A stretch of DNA of 64,000 nt. It comes from Aplysia californica (lineage: Eukaryota; Mollusca; Gastropoda; Aplysiida; Aplysiidae). Below the pieces are notes generated by a model. The model was not told the origin of the DNA. It did not search any database and saw only the letters and a program-made list of their open reading frames with translations. Position numbers and translations under genes: made by a program. The stretch spans positions 3,197,556 to 3,261,555 of the forward strand of contig NW_004797272.1 in assembly GCF_000002075.1 (NCBI RefSeq). The letters are read 5' to 3'. Numbering within the stretch: position 1 is the first letter of the stretch; each line of letters opens with the position of its first letter. This document shows positions 1 through 10,972 of this stretch, piece by piece.

Positions 1-264
1 AAAGTGGAGACGAAAGCAGACGACAGAACGTGGTCGGAGAACAGGATAGGAGGTAGAATGAGTACATTTTAAAGAAGTAAATTTTTCCGTCGCCCGGGAC
101 CTATTGAATGAGAGGTGAACACCGTAACCTCAAGACGACGAGAGCCCCCTCATTCGAAGTTTAAGGTCATGGAGATTAGAGGGTAGCGGTGGACCATATC
201 CACACAAGAAAACAAAACACACTGTGAGGTCTGTGGATCTGGCACGCCAAGCAGAGAGAGCAAC

Positions 265-515
265 TGGTCGCTTTTAAGAACAAGCGGGGCTATCCCAGAT
301 TTCGGGGGTTTCCAGAAATCTTGACCTCCACCAAAAGTGGGCGTTGCTCTACCTATAGGAGATGTTTGATTTCATTGGTGTGTATATTTGTTTGGTTATA
401 GAGAAAACTCTCCTTGTATTTTTTTTTATAAACCTGAACTAGGGGCAAAAACTTTACCTTCGATTTTCTCAAAACAGCATTTTTCGGGATAGCCCCTTGT
501 GCTTAAAAGCGACCA
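265..515 (+). mobile_element. 251-bp MITE (TGGTCGCTTTTAAG family), copy 1
   Basis: Terminal inverted repeats begin TGGTCGCTTTTAAGAACAAG and end in the matching GCTTAAAAGCGACCA; the repeats extend about 30 bp through the GGGATAGCCCC motif. No coding capacity. Three more copies are at 17491-17714, 24436-24686 and 43233-43479. Confidence 0.85.
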
Positions 516-543
516 ATTATGTCTTGGGCCTCTTTCTAACCAG

Positions 544-773
544 TCCATCGCTGGGACACATTTTCATTTTTTTCAAAACTCGAACCACCAGATGCCACTG
601 AGGCGCTGCTTCATCTTGTTCAAACATGGAGTGATGCGAACCAGAGTGCAGTGACTTGTAAAGCATTTTTGGAGCATGTCGATATAGGACAGGTGTGGCA
701 TGTGACGGTGTATTTTACAAAGGAAGAACGACACGACAACAGCACCACCTGTGACAGTTTAAAAAAAAAATAG
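544..773 (+). CDS. Possible terminal exon with a death-domain-like segment; rest of gene outside window
   Basis: A strong-looking acceptor (pyrimidine tract then TAACCAG) at 543 opens 76 codons that end with TAG at 771-773. The translation holds PPDATEALLHLVQTWSD and then AVTCKAFLEHVDIGQVW. The pattern W...P.(A/P)TEALL..W.......V...L..(I/V)G resembles the C-terminal half of DEATH domains. No start codon or upstream exon is seen in 1-543, whose last part is a MITE, so any earlier exons would be to the left of the window. It could instead be a chance ORF or a dead gene fragment. Family assignment is inference from motif spacing only. Confidence 0.3.
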
Positions 774-781
774 ACAACTCC

Positions 782-985
782 TATTTCAAATGGCCACTGG
801 CTTTATATGTAACAATGCTTGGGAACAAAAGCAATGCGTCATAAAATCGGTTCACTCTTTTCTTGTTATTCAAAACTTAGATAATAAAGCCTCTTTCAAA
901 AGGTCACAGGCTCATTTCATAACAATGCTTGAGATCTGGAGCAATGTGTCCGTGAATCGGTTCATTCTTTTTTAATCGCCCTGTA
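782..985 (+). repeat. Two-unit tandem repeat of about 105 bp
   Basis: Units at about 782-880 and 888-985 share CTTTCAAA, AACAATGCTTG, AGCAATG and AATCGGTTCA(C/T)TCTTTT at matching spacing. It ends near a CGCCCTGTAT motif. Family not recognised. Confidence 0.5.
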
Positions 986-1084
986 TTTTCACATTGCGCA
1001 TACTATTACTATAGCTGATTGCTTATTTTGAAAACAAAAGAAAAACTGTTCACTTAATCCATCTTTCTCCTTTTATGTTGTTGT

Positions 1085-1275
1085 TGAATACTTCTGAGAG
1101 TGAGATTGCGGGTTCAGGGGCACGAGCCTCTGCTCGGTCTGACGTTGTGTCCTTAGGCACTTTGCATGAATTTCACTCTTCGCTAGGCCCTTTCGGAGAC
1201 GGACATTAAACTCGGAGGTCCCGCCTCTTAAATAACTAAACAGTGTAGATAAGGGCGTTAAACCCATACCTTTTC
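1085..1275 (+). repeat. tRNA-derived SINE, type B body
   Basis: Keeps part of the B-box region, then GTGTCCTTAGGCACTTTGCA and the type B body GGAGACGGACATTAAACTCG, GTCCCGCCTCTTAAATAA and GGGCGTTAAACCCATACC. Related copies are at 4985-5175, 8946-9172 and, diverged, 57285-57490. Confidence 0.7.
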
Positions 1276-2540
1276 ACCATTTATTTTTACTCCTGAGAGC
1301 GTCGCTTAGTGAGTAGACACTGATACAAGAGGGGGAACGCGACCATTCTACGTCAGGTTTGAAACGTGTAATGGATGTGAACATCACGTAATCTTGATTT
1401 GTACTACATAAGGATCAACTGGTAATACTATCTGAGTCAGATCTTTGCTGTTTGCAATTTTTAAAAACATTTCAGGTCCCCTTTCCCCTATTCCGAACAA
1501 TTTCAAAAGTAGATCAATCTGCTCGAGAAGATGCAGTCGTCCCTTTCTTTCGGAACATTATGAGCCTGACACACAGAAGAAAGTATAACATGCAACTGTA
1601 GTGCCGTCGCAAACTTTATTGTAAGGACACATCAGATCATCATCTTGGCTGGTCACGACTATCCTACATGGAACATAACAATGAGGGAAACGAAGGGGCA
1701 GACGAGGAAATCGATGGGAAGGCAACATCAAAGTGTGGGCATGCTGTGACTAGAACATATGAGATGCTGCGAACCGAGAGGAGTAGAAGATGCTGGTTGC
1801 AAAGTCGTCAGTGGTAACCTGAAGTTTAGCTAGACTACGGGATGGGTAAAGATGAAGGCGAAGAGCAGTGCTATCGCTTAACCGCCTCAATCTTATTCAT
1901 AAAGAGGAAGCAATAAATTAAGACCAAAAGCAGAATCATCAATAATGTTTGCATCATAATCTCAAGAAAAGGGACACCACAACGTTCAGCAATTTGAAAG
2001 AAATGGAAATGGAATTATTGAAGTTCCTCTCCTCAGATGAGCATGGTGTTCTGAAATTGTGCTTTGATAAGGACACTCTGGCTTTCAAAGAAAACGAGGT
2101 GGAAACAACTGAAACAAGCAACTCCATAAGGGTGTCCTTTTTATTTACAATCTCAATTACGCATCTGTCTCTTCACCTCTTCACCCCTGGGAAAGGAAAA
2201 ATAAACAAACATTTCCATGTCATAGTCTACTATTAATTTGTATCACACGTTAAAGTTTGATTAATTAAGTTTCCCACAACAGATTAGTCCGTGCGGTATT
2301 GCCTATGTGCGTACATTACATGATAAAACAATAGCAGAAAGAACAAGAACGTTAAAAAAAAGAAAGCGTTGGGAGCTCAAAGTCTCGCTCTCAAGAAAGA
2401 CCTGGGGAGGTTTAAACAGGTAATAGTTATGTTCTCGTTAGATGTGAGCGTGGGTTAGTGTAGTATGACCTTTGTAACACCGTTGCCACTGTACATGAAT
2501 AAAGCCATTCTAGAAACCAGAAAATAAAGACTTCTGTAGA
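1276..2540. other. Intergenic stretch with no recognised feature
   Basis: One 95-codon ATG ORF at 1949-2236 begins with a coding-like stretch (LKFLSSDEHGVLKLCFDKD) but degenerates into hydrophobic low-complexity sequence. I do not recognise a family and would not call a gene. Confidence 0.4.
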
Positions 2541-2544
2541 TTGT

Positions 2545-3806
2545 ATAGAATCTACGTTGCGATGGGTTCGAGCTGCGGGCTCGACGTTGTGTCCTTGGGA
2601 AAGGCACTTTACACGAATTTTCCTCACTTCACCCAAGTGGGAATGGGTACCCGGCCATAGACTGCGAAAGATGTTGTCAGTATCTTCGTGTCTTAGCGCC
2701 TATAAATGGCCGCTTTCCCTGTATGCTTTCCAGGAAGTTGAGATTGTCTTAGAATGTTCTCAGGTCTGCTGGGGTAATAGTATAGATTGTGAAGCGCACA
2801 GAGCTAGCATCTGCGCTTGTCCGCAATTTTTGCCTTTTCCCCCAAAAAATAAAGACAAATAAAGAAAATTTTAAAAAACACCGCTCGGGAATAAAAAATC
2901 GAAAAACAAACCGCGGAGAATAAAAATCGAGAAACAAAAAATGAAAACATACAAAAAAAAAGAAAATAAAGAAACCGAACATCATTAGCTTTACTTTTAG
3001 AAAGAAAAACTAGATCTAGAAAGTTCACGTTCACTTCCGCTTCACTTCGTCTCTTTCACACGTGTTGACACCACGTTGATTTGTTATTTTCAATGAAATT
3101 TCAAGTGATGAATGAGTACGTTACATACTATCCATGTATTGCTGTTTCCCTTTAATTTGTCCCTCTTTATTGTGTTTCAATTTTCCTTGTTATTGTTCTG
3201 ATGTGTTCTTTTTTCTGTTTTTGATCTTTATATAGCGTATGCCATTTAATTTGATGCTGTTCCCGTCTTTTTAAAAACATACAAATGTGTTATGCTAGAG
3301 CGTGTCTCTATCGAACTAAATTCTGACACTGACAGGCCCCTGTGTGTGATTCCATAATTTACATGTAAGTAATATCCTGCACTTTTTCTTAAATTACACT
3401 CGTTGAGGGTTAAAACGGCCAATCTTCGGATATTTTATTTGTTAGGTTTTTTTTGTGGTTGTTTATGTGCTGTTCTAATTTTAATTTCATTCTGTTCTGA
3501 AACCTTTATTTATCCCGTTTTACATCCTGTTTGGCTACAAATGATATTCTGGTTGCTTAAAACAGAACACAAGAAATTCTGGTGCTTTATATTAAGTTAC
3601 CTCTATCAACATGCTATATTATACGTCGTCACGGAGAGTTGAAAGCTTGAAAATTAAAGGCATTTTTTGGCAACTTTTGCCATTTCTGTGGCAACTTTTG
3701 CCATTTCTGTGGCAACTTTTGGCAAAAAGAATGGCAACAAACGAAGATGCTAGATAGAGCTTGCTATTGAGCAGGGATTTGCGCTATACAAAAGCTATAT
3801 TATATC
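2545..3806 (+). repeat. tRNA-derived SINE, type A, split by a 948-bp inserted element
   Basis: Head and body at 2545-2804: GGTTCGAGC B-box, GTGTCCTTGGGAAAGGCAC, AAGTGGGAATGGGTACCC and GTCTGCTGGGGTAATA. Its tail (GAGCTTGCTATTGAGCAGGG, GCGCTATACAAAA) resumes at 3753-3806. The insertion between them is described separately. Confidence 0.75.
2805..3752 (+). mobile_element. Non-coding DNA element with TAGCATCTGCG inverted ends, copy 1
   Basis: 948 bp, starting TAGCATCTGCGCTTGT and ending ACAAACGAAGATGCTA. Near the right end TGGCAACTTTTGCCATTTC is iterated. AGAGC flanks both ends, so the target duplication is short or eroded. No transposase ORF. A second copy is at 10973-11787. Confidence 0.75.
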
Positions 3807-4475
3807 ATTATTATTTCAAAAGCCCCTCTGACAACATACATTTAAGTTTTATTGTCACACGTCACAGGAAGCAGATATTTTCAGGAAGGTGATCAACTCA
3901 TTGAAATTGAGGGACTCTTCCTCTTTTCAATCTCTCCAAAGATGTATTTAAAGCCATGAAATATGGCTGTTACAGGATCACCGGAACCGACATGATAATG
4001 ACATCCATGTTACTGTTATGGCGCGTCCTGTTATAGACGGGTATCAAGTTTACCTATTATAACGAATGAGGTAGTTTTTATTTCATAGATTAATCATCAT
4101 AAAGTTACTTCTTCCTTGATTGCAAACGCAATAACGATGTCTCGCCATTGGGGCATATCAAGGCAGTCAAGATCTGAAAAAAGGGGAAAGGGGGGGGGGG
4201 GGGGACCAACACTTAGACTACTTCCTCCCTGCCTTAGGCCCAGACATAATTGTATCAAACCACGTGCTGCTTTAAGATCGTCTGCCAAGACGCAAAAGAT
4301 CATTGTCCAGTAGACAAAACGCCCAGTGCTTACATTTCATTCAATTTGTAATGGTTATGAAACTAAATTATTGAACTGCATGTGTTACATATAATTTTTT
4401 TCTTTGACATTTTTTTTCTGATCTCTTAACAAATTGTCTAGCTAGCATTGTAAATATCTAACTCAGTGTTCACAT
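3807..4475. other. Intergenic, nothing recognised
   Basis: Apart from a G run of about 14 at 4190-4203, no gene or known repeat is seen. Confidence 0.4.
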
Positions 4476-4628
4476 ATGTCGGATCGGCTCGAATGCATTG
4501 ATTGTCACAAGTCATGCATCAAAATGCTGGAAAAGCTGTCAGCAGAAGAATGTGACCCTTTGGCACTCGGAGTCCTTGCACGTAGACATGGAGACTGCTC
4601 ACATTATGACTTCGTCACTAACGCTTGA
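4476..4628 (+). CDS. Small cysteine-rich ORF, unknown
   Basis: Fifty codons from ATG to TGA with MSDRLECIDCHKSCIKMLEK and then LSAEECDPLALGVLARRHGD followed by CSHYDFVTNA. Five cysteines include a C-x2-C-x3-C cluster. An AG preceded by TAACTC at 4465-4466 would let it be an in-frame terminal exon (CSHMSDRL...). It has no signal peptide as it stands. I recognise no family; base composition is more coding-like than its surroundings. Could be chance. Confidence 0.22.
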   Translation: MSDRLECIDCHKSCIKMLEKLSAEECDPLALGVLARRHGDCSHYDFVTNA

Positions 4629-4984
4629 CATCACAGAGTGCGCGGGGTAGCAGGACAACTAGGGTCTATTGTAAAACGAGCTCTTTTTTTAATTTTACAG
4701 AAGCAAAAAAGACTGATCTGTCAATAGCGTATCCATCAAAATTACCTGGGATTTCAATTTAAAGTTTATTATCTCAAAATAATCGCATGACTCAGGGATT
4801 TATTTTAGTTGTTTTGTTGGGGGGCGGGGGGGGGGGTTGTGTTTGGTTGTAGTGGGTTTTTTTGTTTTGTTTTTATGGGGTTTTTTTTAACAGGGCGTGC
4901 GCCACTCTCCGCGCCCTAGAAAATGAAGAAATGCGATTTTCCACGATGTGAAATGTCGAATGGTAGACCTATAGTTTTGACGCC
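4629..4984. other. Intergenic, G/T-rich low complexity
   Basis: Holds a G/T-rich stretch around 4810-4890 with a G run; nothing else is recognised. Confidence 0.4.
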
Positions 4985-5175
4985 CCAACACTATTGGATT
5001 ATTTGAGAGGCGGGGCCTCCGAGTTTAACGTCTTTCTTCAAAAGGACTGAGCCAAATAGAACATTCCTGTAAAAAAAAACCTTTCCCAAGGACACAACGT
5101 CGGACCGAGCTGAGGCTCGAACCCCCGGACCCAAAGCCTCATAATTACGGGTCCAGTAGCCACTAGACTACCGAC
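4985..5175 (-). repeat. tRNA-derived SINE, type B, reverse orientation
   Basis: Reverse complement shows the tRNA-like head (GGCTACTGGACCCGTAAT, B-box GGGTTCGAGCC), GACGTTGTGTCCTTGGGAAA and the type B body with AAACTCGGAGGCCCCGCCTC. Confidence 0.75.
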
Positions 5176-5371
5176 GCCACTCAATTTTCGAAAGAACACA
5201 CACACAAAACAGAGTTAAGATACTTCTGCTGCTACCTCAAGGTGTGTCATTTTTATCTAGGACAGGGGCGGCTCAAAACAATTGATTTGAAACCTGTACT
5301 ACGATTTTCTACCGAATACAAGGACCTAGAGTCAAAAACGGGGGGAAAAGGTTAAGAAATTCTTCAGTGGG

Positions 5372-5535
5372 TGGCTGGCGGGCGCTTTATTGTGGTGTGC
5401 TCCTTCATTCCTGTCCTATCGTTCTTATTTCTCCTCCTCTTTTGTGTTTGTTACTCATGTAACACCTCTTATCTCTGGCACTAAACTGACCTAGTTGTGT
5501 CGCAAGTGTCGTAAAGCATTTAAAAGTTAAAAGAT
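5372..5535 (+). repeat. Short interspersed repeat ending in TAAAAC-like units (family S)
   Basis: Sense copy: TGGGTGGCTGGCGGGCGCT, TTTTGTGTTTGTTACTCATG, TAACACCTCTTATCT and a (TAAAA)-like end. The family occurs at least nine times here. A SINE-like nature is inferred from length (about 170 bp) and the A-rich simple tail; no polymerase III box was identified. Confidence 0.65.
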
Positions 5536-6519
5536 AGTCTTTGATTTACCTGCCTTACCTGCTGGGGGAGTCAAAGATCCGTTTACCTTCGCTTTGGTGT
5601 CGGAAGCACTAAACGATGAAAAAATCCGAGCAATTTGCTGACTATGTTATCTATGTCATAAAGCGATAATAATATATTGCCGAGGTACCAGATGATTCGT
5701 CTCAGATGTAGACAGACGATGGAGGTTGGTGCATGCTACAGCTTTCCCTGTTCCTTTGGTGATCACCTCACAACCTGCACCCTTTTACGTTAAGATTTCC
5801 GACACGCGCTGAGAAAAAGTAGAAACTAGACATAAAAACAGAATTAACCGAGAATCCCTTTGAACGTATGACAACCCACCCCCAATAAAATAAAATACAA
5901 TAAAGTTGAGTAAAACAAAAACGACCACTGTGAAAGCATACGAGCAGAAAGAAGTCAAAGAGATAGTTTTTTAGACGGATTTCCCAAACGAAATGAATGC
6001 TCCCGCAACCTATACACAGGATAGACTATCGTTATTTTATGCTATTTCAAACCTGTTGATTTTATTCCGCTTATTCAACAAAAACCATGCAATGTTGTTG
6101 TGAGGACGTGCATATTATGTATTCATGATATGATGAGATACGATATGAATATTATTGTCAAATGCATGGCAATCCCTGTATAATGCAGACAGGAAATTGT
6201 CATAAATATGCATGTGGTTGAAAACATAATTTAAATCCACGATAACATAATAATCAGATTCTGAAATGTGAATACGTGTATCGATATTGAATGACCTGAC
6301 AGCACTTAGGCTATTTTGCGGTTAATGTTGGCAGTTATTCCGTGGTGTCGGCAAAACGGTGCCCAGGGGGATGGGGGTGGGGGGTGGGGAGGGAGATTGG
6401 GGGGGGGGGGAGCTAGCCTATTGAGTAACTGTGGCCATTCCATAGTGGTTCGGACAGATACATGTAATAGTAGTAAGGCCTAAGTAAACGACATAAGGTT
6501 GTTAGACAATAATAATAAT
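5536..6519. other. Intergenic, nothing recognised
   Basis: A/T-rich with G runs near 6366-6410; no gene or repeat family seen. Confidence 0.4.
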
Positions 6520-6520
6520 A

Positions 6521-6578
<58 letters not shown>
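6520..6578. repeat. (GATA)n microsatellite
   Basis: About 14 uninterrupted TAGA units following (AAT)4. It forms the 3' tail of the adjoining reverse-oriented SINE. Confidence 0.9.
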
Positions 6579-6637
6579 TTTGTATAGCGCAAATCCCCAC
6601 TCAACAGCAAGCTCTATGCTCTTCACAATCTGTACTA

Positions 6638-7997
6638 CGAGGGCTGTCCCACGGAAAACCGGAAAAGGTCCATAAAAGCAACAATATTTGTCCTATTATA
6701 ATAAAAATGTAACACATCATACCTCAACGTGTGCTTTATTTCTCAATGTAATCACCATCCCGCTGGACGCATTTTTTCCATCGCTGGATCAGGGAGAAGA
6801 TACCGTCCCTGAAGAATTTTTCGTCAAGGGATTTCAACCAATCTTTCACGGCTTCCACGAGGTCTTCGTCGTCGGTGAATCGCTGTCCAGAAATATGGCG
6901 TTTCATTGGTCCAAAAAGGTGATAATCTGACGGGGCCAAGTCAGGACTGTGAGGTGGGTGTGGCAGAACTTCCCAGCCGAACCTTTGGATCCAGTCTTTC
7001 GTAGCGTTTGCGGTGTGTGGCGTTGCAAAATGACCCCGCTGGACAACCGACCTGGTCTTTTTCGGTGCACAACCTCTCTTAACTTATCAAGAGTCTGGCA
7101 GTATCTGTTAGCATTGACAGTTTGTCCTGGTTCCAGAATTTCAAGAAGCAGAACACCCTTAGCATCCCAGAAAACCGTGGCCATGAGTTTCTTCTCCGAT
7201 GGCTGAACTCTAAACTTTGTCGGGGGAGGTGAAGACGTGTGCTTCCAAACCATTGAATCCCTCTTCGTCTCAGGGGTCTTGTGGTGTATCCAAGTCTCAT
7301 CACCTGTAATAATGCTTCTCAGAAATGCTTCATCGTATTGTTGGAGGTCTCCAGATGCGTTCATGACTCCCGTGACAGCTTGGCGACAACGATTCAACAA
7401 AGTCTGAGACATTTCAACACGACGCGTCTTGTGGTCAGCTGTCAGCTCTTTTGGGACCCATTGAGCAGAGACCTTTCGATAGTGCAGCTCATCAAACACT
7501 ATCCTATGGACAGTTGACTTTGAAATGTTTAGCGACTCGGAAATTTCGCGAATTTTTAGGCGCCTGTCTGTTTGAATGAGTTCGTTAACGCGACTCTTGT
7601 TGTCTTCAGTCTTGGCAGAAGAACGAGGTCCTTGGTGAATTTTGTCATTGATTTCCGTATGCCCGGCTTTGAACTTACTACTCCACTCATATACCTGTGA
7701 CTTTGCCATTACTTTCTCCCCGTAAACTGACTTTATTTCAGCGTGTATATCTATAGGTTTGAGACCTTTTGCGGTCAGAAACCGAATGACAGATCTCACT
7801 TCTATCCTTGACCAATTTTCCAAGTGGGTAGCTATCTTTGGAGAACTGCTGTGTTCGTTTTGTTAGTGCGATGCTCATGGTGTTCAATCTGGAAATTTCA
7901 ATATGATTGTTTTACAAGTGTGCGTTTACAGAATGTGAAAATATTGAATAGTTTTCAAATTACAGCCAAATTCCGGTTTTCCGTGGGACAGCCCTCG
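6638..7997 (-). mobile_element. mariner-like DNA transposon, near full length, 1360 bp
   Basis: Inverted ends CGAGGGCTGTCCCACGGAAA and their reverse complement at 7978-7997, each bordered by TA, the standard Tc1/mariner target duplication. The transposase is on the minus strand. The element lies inside a type A SINE, so it is younger than that SINE. Ends and TSD are well preserved, suggesting fairly recent activity of the family. Confidence 0.93.
6736..7823 (-). pseudogene. mariner transposase, inactivated
   Basis: Starts MENWSRIEVRSVIRFLTAKG with the HTH region (about residues 1-115, including SQVYEWSSKFKAG and ISKSTVHRI). The catalytic core shows ITGDETWIHH with first Asp175. Near 7020 the usual LLHDNARPHTA block is replaced by ILQ and a short deletion shifts the frame; the C-terminal part continues in another frame as TPHTANATKDWIQRF, then SPDLAPSDYHLFGPMKRHIS with the third Asp. 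The deletion removes the second catalytic Asp, so this copy cannot be active. Family: mariner, DD34D type by motif. Confidence 0.92.
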
Positions 7998-8564
7998 TAT
8001 TACCCCGGCAGACCTGAGAGCATTCTGAAACTACCTCAATTTCCTAGGAAGCATACAATGCGAGCGGCCATTTAAAAGGCGCTAAAACACCGATATACCG
8101 ACACGATCTTTCTCTGCCTATGGCCGGGTGGGTACCCATTCCCACTTGGGTGAAGAGAGGAAAATTCGTGTAAGTGCCTTTCCCAAGGACACAACGTCAG
8201 GCCCTCGGCTCGAACTCCCGAACCCGCAACCTCACGATTTCGAGTCCGGTAGCTTAACCACTATGCCACTAACAACATTGAAACAGGAAAAGTTGGCGAT
8301 TTGTTAAAAACTGCAAGGGCGTTTCCTCTTTTCAGTGCGACTGGAGAGGTCTCTGTGTCTTCTAGTAGTACATGTAGGCCTACCTATTTCGAAGATTCAA
8401 TTTATTGATGTCGCATCGGTCGCAAAAGAAGTGCAGCCATAAGTAATGCCACCCTCATCTCTAACCTATAAGCTATAAGTGGGAGGACCTAATTCATAAA
8501 TAATACATGCTTTGACGTCAAATGTTTTCCTCCTCTGTTTATTTGTTTGTTTTGTTTGAGTAGA

Positions 8565-8700
8565 GTTAAAGGGAAGCACATCGACACAATAATGGTCATT
8601 TAGTGCTGGTGGAAAAGTAGGACAGACAGACAGATGACAACAGAGAAAGAGTAAAGAAGTAGGACCTACCTAGGCTACCTAGGCTACCAATGGCGCCCTC
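8565..8700 (+). repeat. Unclassified repeat, also at 22255-22382
   Basis: Shares ACACAATAA, CAGTCATTT, a purine-rich middle and TAGGACC-AAC...AATGG(C/T)GC with the second copy. Followed by a CTCCAACCACCCG remnant of family S. Confidence 0.45.
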
Positions 8701-8945
8701 CAACCACCCGCTCTTCAGTTTGGGATCTCCTTTATCGCAGTGTCGTCCGTGTTTGGAAGTTCACCAGCCTGGTGTAGGCCTTGTGTATGCATCGACAGAC
8801 TCGAAGTCCTGATTCCTCCAGGTTTTGTTCTTTTCTTTTAGATCTGATCTCTTGCTACTTGCAAAGACTCATCACTTTAAAAAGAATTACATTTTTAAGC
8901 GCATTTCAAAGTCAACATCTGCATTTTTACACGAAGACTGGACTA

Positions 8946-9172
8946 TAGGGGTGTTGTCGGTAGCCTAGTGGTTAGGCTACCTGACCAGTAACGGTGAAAT
9001 TGAAGATTCTGGGTTTCGAGCCTGAGCTCGGTTCGACGTTGTGTCCTTGGGAAAGGAACTTTGCACGAAATTCCTATTTGGCTGGGCCCTCTCGGAGATG
9101 GACGTTAAACTCGGAGTTCCCGCCTCTTATATAATCGACTAGTGCTGATAGGGGCGTTCAACTTTACCTTTT
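8946..9172 (+). repeat. tRNA-derived SINE, type B, well preserved
   Basis: A-box-like GTAGCCTAGTGGTTAGGC, B-box GGGTTTCGAGCC, then GACGTTGTGTCCTTGGGAAA and the type B body CTCGGAGATGGACGTTAAAC, CGCCTCTTATATAATCG. This is the clearest tRNA-like head in the window. Confidence 0.8.
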
Positions 9173-9402
9173 GCTATCGATTCTAACTGCCCAGTAGGAC
9201 AAGAAGTGGTATCTCGGTTCTAATCACTCAGTTTGTGCTATGTACCGAAAGTGAACTGTCCTAGATACGACAAGCATGTAATACTTTACTGAATACGTCA
9301 TGAGACTTTGCCAGAACCTGGTCAGAGAGGTTTAAAAAATAGTAAGAACTACATCGTACTAACATGTACTTCCATTCAGGTTCGGTGCCATGACTGCGTT
9401 TA

Positions 9403-9585
<183 letters not shown>

Positions 9586-9590
<5 letters not shown>

Positions 9591-9705
9591 TATATAGCGC
9601 ATATCCATGCTCAAGAGCACGATCTATGCGCTTTACAACTATTTTTACCCCAGCAGACCCTCTGAGAACACTCAGAAACATTCTCGGCTTCCGCGGAAGC
9701 ATACA
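9586..9705 (-). repeat. 3' end of a type A SINE, reverse orientation
   Basis: TGCATTTATATAGCGCATAT, CTATGCGCTTTACA, TTTACCCCAGCAGACCCTCT and GGAAGCATACA match the SINE tail and lower body. Head and upper body are absent. Confidence 0.75.
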
Positions 9706-10972
9706 GTAATAATACATAATATTCACCTGCAATTACTGCAGCAAAATGAATATTTTGTGAGAAATATTGATGTTTGTTGATGGTCACTTCGGGACTCTGA
9801 TGAGCATAACTAGTATAAGGACAGAAAATCTCTGCGAGATGTAATATCTGAACGACACCATGTTTAAATTCGGTATCCCTAATATGTTTTGAGCTGCTAT
9901 CAAGCCTTGGAAAACGAAAAAAAAAATCCAATCCGATAGTGTAATATATTTGATGTAACATATCATCATAGCTACGAGTGCAAGATGGCCTGATCAAAAT
10001 AGCTCTCTTTCCCAACTCTTCTTTTGAGGCACCATTATTGTGATATCAAAATTTGTCTGTCTATATTAGTAATACATGTATTACGTTGCACACTGACATA
10101 ACAAGATTATGAGGACAGTAGTTTCTTGAGAATTCGAGAATCTTATTAAATAAGAGTCATTTTGTTCTGTGCAAACCTCTGGTTACATTTTTGTCATCAC
10201 AGTTATGAGCATCAGAAGAGAATACTATGGACAATCCTAGGAAGTTATACTTTTTAATCGTGATTTATCGTAGTTCTGCGGCACAAATTGGCCTCAATGC
10301 CCTGTAACGCTCTCCATTAAAACATGTATTTTTGTCCCTGTACTTCTTGGAATTCGCATGTCTAAGGTGATGTAACTTAGTGCTTTGCCGTCAACGCAAA
10401 ACGTGTTTTTTGACAAGAAGAATCTCCGTACTTGTCCATTACTGCATAAATCACTTCAAAACTCCAAATCAGGACACATTTTACATTCCCCTGTCACTCC
10501 ATACACACAGACAACCACCAAAAATCTGACGCTCATAACTCTGATGACGTAAACCATGACATCGAAATTATATTTTTGCTACTGTTCATTTTTCTCCTGT
10601 GCTCAAATGCCGTGTCGTGTGAGTCAGCTGAAAGGAGCTTGCTTCGGTTACTGCTACAGGCCAAAAATAGTAGTCACGTGCAACAAAGTACCTACAATGT
10701 TAATTGGTCATCTGACGCTCCTAACATGATGTCGCCGTGCTTCGATTTCTTTAAAAGTATCTTTCGGGAAATGATAACATTGTGCGTCCGGCTTATGGTT
10801 CCCGGTACGGGTAACGAGCCTGGGTCTTGTGCAATTGACACAGGGGGACATAGTAGTTGAGTGAGGACAGCATTGTATGAATGTTACTTCCTTGTCTACA
10901 GGAAGAAAGCCCTCGCGAGATTTCCACTGTAGTAAACCCAAGGAGTTTAGTTCTAAACTCCTTGAGTAAACC
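9706..10972. other. Intergenic, nothing recognised
   Basis: No conserved exon or known repeat is seen. An ORF ending at 10860 has a hydrophobic start but no ATG (see rejected). Confidence 0.4.

Larger units (their letters stand above)
6579..8275 (-). repeat. tRNA-derived SINE, type A, interrupted by a mariner element
   Basis: Reverse orientation. Tail at 6579-6635 (GTATAGCGCAAATCCCC, GAAGAGC region); body and head at 8000-8275, with TTACCCCGGCAGACC, GGGTACCCATTCCCACTTGG, CCTTTCCCAAGGACACAACG and a tRNA-like head ending ACCACTATGCCAC. The mariner at 6638-7997 separates the two parts. Confidence 0.8.

Noticed and set aside
1949-2236. 95-codon ORF downstream of the first SINE
   Set aside because: Only the first half looks coding; no motif, no support for splicing.
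10576-10860. Secreted-protein-like ORF (hydrophobic start LLLFIFLLCSNAVSC)
   Set aside because: No ATG at the start, no splice acceptor chosen with confidence, and no family recognised.
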